Virus record (IMG/VR): IMGVR_UViG_3300042691_044806
Span: 1 to 22,043 of that record
Source: a virus
Direction: 5' to 3' (one strand)
DNA length: 22,043 nucleotides
A program made the position numbers and the translations under genes. The notes under the pieces are model-generated. The model was not told the DNA's origin, made no database searches, and was given only the letters and a program-made list of their open reading frames with translations. Below are positions 20,798 through 22,043 of the stretch, piece by piece. How positions within the stretch are numbered: the stretch's first letter is position 1; the number at the start of each line of letters is the position of its first letter.

Positions 20798-21139
20798 ATA
20801 TTATAATAAATTTTAAATTAAGTGGAGGGAAAAACCTATTATTCCTTCTATCTTAACACGAAGTCAAGCATACCACACACATTTTCTGCATAAGCCATAT
20901 AGGTGCAAGGTTACGGCTGTGTTGCCGATATTTGTATTACTATTCTGTAAGCAACAAATATAAATGCTATCTTTATTGTTTAGTAATTTGTTAATCCAAA
21001 TTATTAAATTAATTCAATATAGATAATTAAAATAAATAACCTAAAAAATAAATGTCAAGTGTTTTTTTAATATTATTTATTTTTTTTATATGTTATATTA
21101 TATTAAAAAAACATAATATATTTTTTTTTAAAATAGTTG
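20798..21139. other. Non-coding stretch with a structured, more G+C-rich core
   Basis: No ATG-initiated frame of useful length on either strand. The part 20820-20960 is clearly richer in G and C than its surroundings. It holds CGGC-TGTGTT-GCCG (20914-20927), an 8-base perfect pair ATATTTGT (20928-20935) with ACAAATAT (20954-20961), and an alternative pair GTTGC (20921-20925) with GCAAC (20951-20955) that excludes the first. On the minus strand it would form the leader of the 20797 gene. On the plus strand it is upstream of the 21140 promoter. From 20960 to 21139 the sequence is nearly pure A and T and holds TTGACA on the minus strand (21054-21059) without a convincing -10. Confidence 0.5.
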
Positions 21140-21168
21140 TTGACAATTAAAAAATAGATGTGTATATT
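21140..21168 (+). promoter_or_regulatory. Rightward promoter of the right-edge gene set
   Basis: TTGACA (21140-21145) and TATATT (21163-21168) with the optimal 17-base spacing, preceded by a T-rich/A-rich tract. The flank ATAGTTGTTGACAATTAAAA is identical to the clamp promoter. The first start codon is at 21200, giving a leader of about 25 bases that carries TAATCT at 21186-21191. Confidence 0.85.
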
Positions 21169-21199
21169 AATTATAGAAATTTAATTAATCTTTTTTACT

Positions 21200-21406
21200 A
21201 TGAATAAAATAAACAAAATAGCAAAAGAAATTGTTTATGATTATAAAAATGATACAAAAGTAAAAAATGCAACAGACGAGTTGTTGGATGCAATAAAACA
21301 GACATTTACAAAAGTAGAAAATTGTGCTTTTACTGATTCTGTTATAAATGTTGTAGCTAATATTAAATCTGTTAAATACAATTCTAGGGAAACAATTATT
21401 TTTTAA
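21200..21406 (+). CDS. Hypothetical protein, 68 aa
   Basis: Small helical protein, not recognised (MNKINKIAKEIVYDYKNDTK, NATDELLDAIKQTFTKVENC). First gene behind the promoter at 21140-21168 and with the perfect TAATCT-N8-ATG start context (TAATCTTTTTTACTATG), identical over the last 17 bases to that of the clamp-like gene. Likely highly expressed early; role unknown. Confidence 0.68.
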   Translation: MNKINKIAKEIVYDYKNDTKVKNATDELLDAIKQTFTKVENCAFTDSVINVVANIKSVKYNSRETIIF

Positions 21407-21409
21407 TAT

Positions 21410-21586
21410 ATGAAAATTTTACAAATATCTATTATAGCTTTTGCTTTAAAAGTAATGCACTCAGCACTTGACGGTTGGAGTTGCCCGAATGCTTATTATG
21501 ATACCCCGACTATGGCTTGCTATATGTTGGTTGGCTTTGGAATTATGGCTTTTGGTTTTAGTTTAAAAAGAATTATTAATAATTAA
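21410..21586 (+). CDS. Small membrane-associated protein, 58 aa
   Basis: ATG at 21410, 3 bases after the previous stop. Two hydrophobic stretches: residues 1-16 (MKILQISIIAFALKVM) and 37-52 (CYMLVGFGIMAFGFSL), divided by a polar loop with Cys (LDGWSCPNAYYDTPTMAC). The two Cys (25 and 37) could pair on the outer side of the membrane. The basic C-terminus KRIINN would stay inside. Not recognised. Confidence 0.62.
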   Translation: MKILQISIIAFALKVMHSALDGWSCPNAYYDTPTMACYMLVGFGIMAFGFSLKRIINN

Positions 21587-21592
21587 TTTGGA

Positions 21593-21904
21593 ATGAATAT
21601 GAAAGTAAAAGAATTGGTTGAGTTTTTAATAAATTGTGACCAAGAAAGTGAGGTAGGAATTTATGTCCACGATAAAATGATAAAAGATTTAACAGCTGAT
21701 AAATTTGAGAATATTTTATATACCCCAAAGTATAAATTATATAGATCAATCACCCAAGAAGAATTAGACAAAGAAATATTGCGTAGAAAAAAACTACTAG
21801 ACGAATGTATGGCTAGAAAAAATAGTAATGAATATAAATCTCACCTACAATCTTATGAAAAATTAAGTAAAATAAAACTTATACCTTATATTATTTTAAA
21901 TTAA
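21593..21904 (+). CDS. Hypothetical protein, 103 aa
   Basis: Not recognised. It starts MNMKVKELVEFLINCDQESEVGIYVHD; a helix followed by a short strand pattern that resembles small phage proteins of the KxVxELIexLkxxxpDxxV type, then a Lys-rich helical half (KEILRRKKLLDECMARKNSNEYKSH). ATG 21593 and the in-frame ATG 21599 are both possible; the latter gives MKVKELVEFL, the more usual beginning. Confidence 0.68.
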   Translation: MNMKVKELVEFLINCDQESEVGIYVHDKMIKDLTADKFENILYTPKYKLYRSITQEELDKEILRRKKLLDECMARKNSNEYKSHLQSYEKLSKIKLIPYIILN

Positions 21905-21915
21905 TCTATAAATAT

Positions 21916-22043
21916 ATGACAACAAATAGCACAATAGAAATGTTAAATCCATTTGCAGAGTTGCTTAAAAAAGATGAATATCAAAACTTTGTTGCAAGAG
22001 AAAAAGAAGCAATAGAAATTGCAAATAATGTCCTGTATGTTGA
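21916..22043 (+). CDS. Unknown protein, partial (continues past right edge)
   Basis: ATG at 21916 with TAATCT exactly 8 bases upstream (21902-21907), then 42 codons to the edge: MTTNSTIEMLNPFAELLKKD..., followed by an acidic/lysine-rich helix (FVAREKEAIEIANNVLYV). Too short to assign. The gene is the fourth in the rightward set from the 21140 promoter. Confidence 0.6.
   Translation, partial: MTTNSTIEMLNPFAELLKKDEYQNFVAREKEAIEIANNVLYV

Noticed and set aside
20820-20960. Possible tmRNA, tRNA or other known stable RNA because of higher G+C and a CCCTCCACTT-like end on the minus strand
   Set aside because: No T-arm GGTTCGA-type sequence, no acceptor stem pairing at a sensible distance, no CCA and no typical tag reading frame. 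Kept only as a possible unknown structured region.
21060-21139. Replication origin suggested by the long A/T tracts
   Set aside because: No iterons, DnaA boxes or other origin signs seen; A+T tracts before a promoter can act as UP elements and are common in this genome.

Overview
The window is a piece of an A+T-rich tailed double-stranded DNA phage or prophage (Caudoviricetes). It carries a large terminase, an HK97-type portal, the front of a minor head protein, a tail fibre, a phage antirepressor, two different DNA methyltransferases, a thymidylate kinase, a homing endonuclease and a sliding-clamp-like protein. Genes are small and tightly packed, often one to ten bases apart. All three stop codons are used. 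Shine-Dalgarno sequences are essentially absent upstream of start codons, while good TTGACA / TATA promoters are present. The host cannot be named from the sequence; a low-G+C bacterium using sigma70-type promoters is the most that can be said. No integrase, repressor, tRNA, rRNA or CRISPR array was seen.

Layout. (1) About 15.7 kb to position 1 is read leftward. From a strong promoter at 15734-15761 come four small hypothetical genes, thymidylate kinase, a zinc-finger protein and several more small proteins. Then come a homing endonuclease, a beta-class DNA methyltransferase (9877-11475), a probable small terminase with the large terminase, an antirepressor, a ParB-like protein, a C5 cytosine methyltransferase and a small membrane protein. 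A second copy of the same promoter (4025-4052) then drives a shortened DnaN-like clamp, three hypothetical genes, the portal and the minor head protein, which runs off the left edge. (2) 15880-17922 is a rightward set starting back to back with the leftward operon: a 58-residue Cys/His protein, a protein with a duplicated 23-residue block, an exported HNH nuclease, one unknown and a zinc-finger protein. (3) 20797-17923 is read leftward: two unknowns, a VRR-NUC-like nuclease, the tail fibre and its downstream partner. It meets the rightward set with no gap. (4) 20798-21139 is non-coding, with a more G+C-rich, possibly structured core. (5) 21200 to the right edge is another rightward set of small genes behind a further copy of the promoter.

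The main points for a second look are as follows. The clamp homologue is only 205 residues: it lacks domain 1 and about half of domain 3, yet keeps the residues that form the peptide-binding pocket of bacterial beta clamps. Two phage proteins end in clamp-binding-like tails (QTDLF and QLCLF). A methyltransferase graveyard lies next to the homing endonuclease, with the front of one copy and the tail of another. There are shared promoter and start-codon signals (ATAGTTGTTGACAATTAAAA; TAATCT eight bases before ATG; repeated ATTTAAAATAATTATG gene junctions). A secreted nuclease sits in what looks like the early region.
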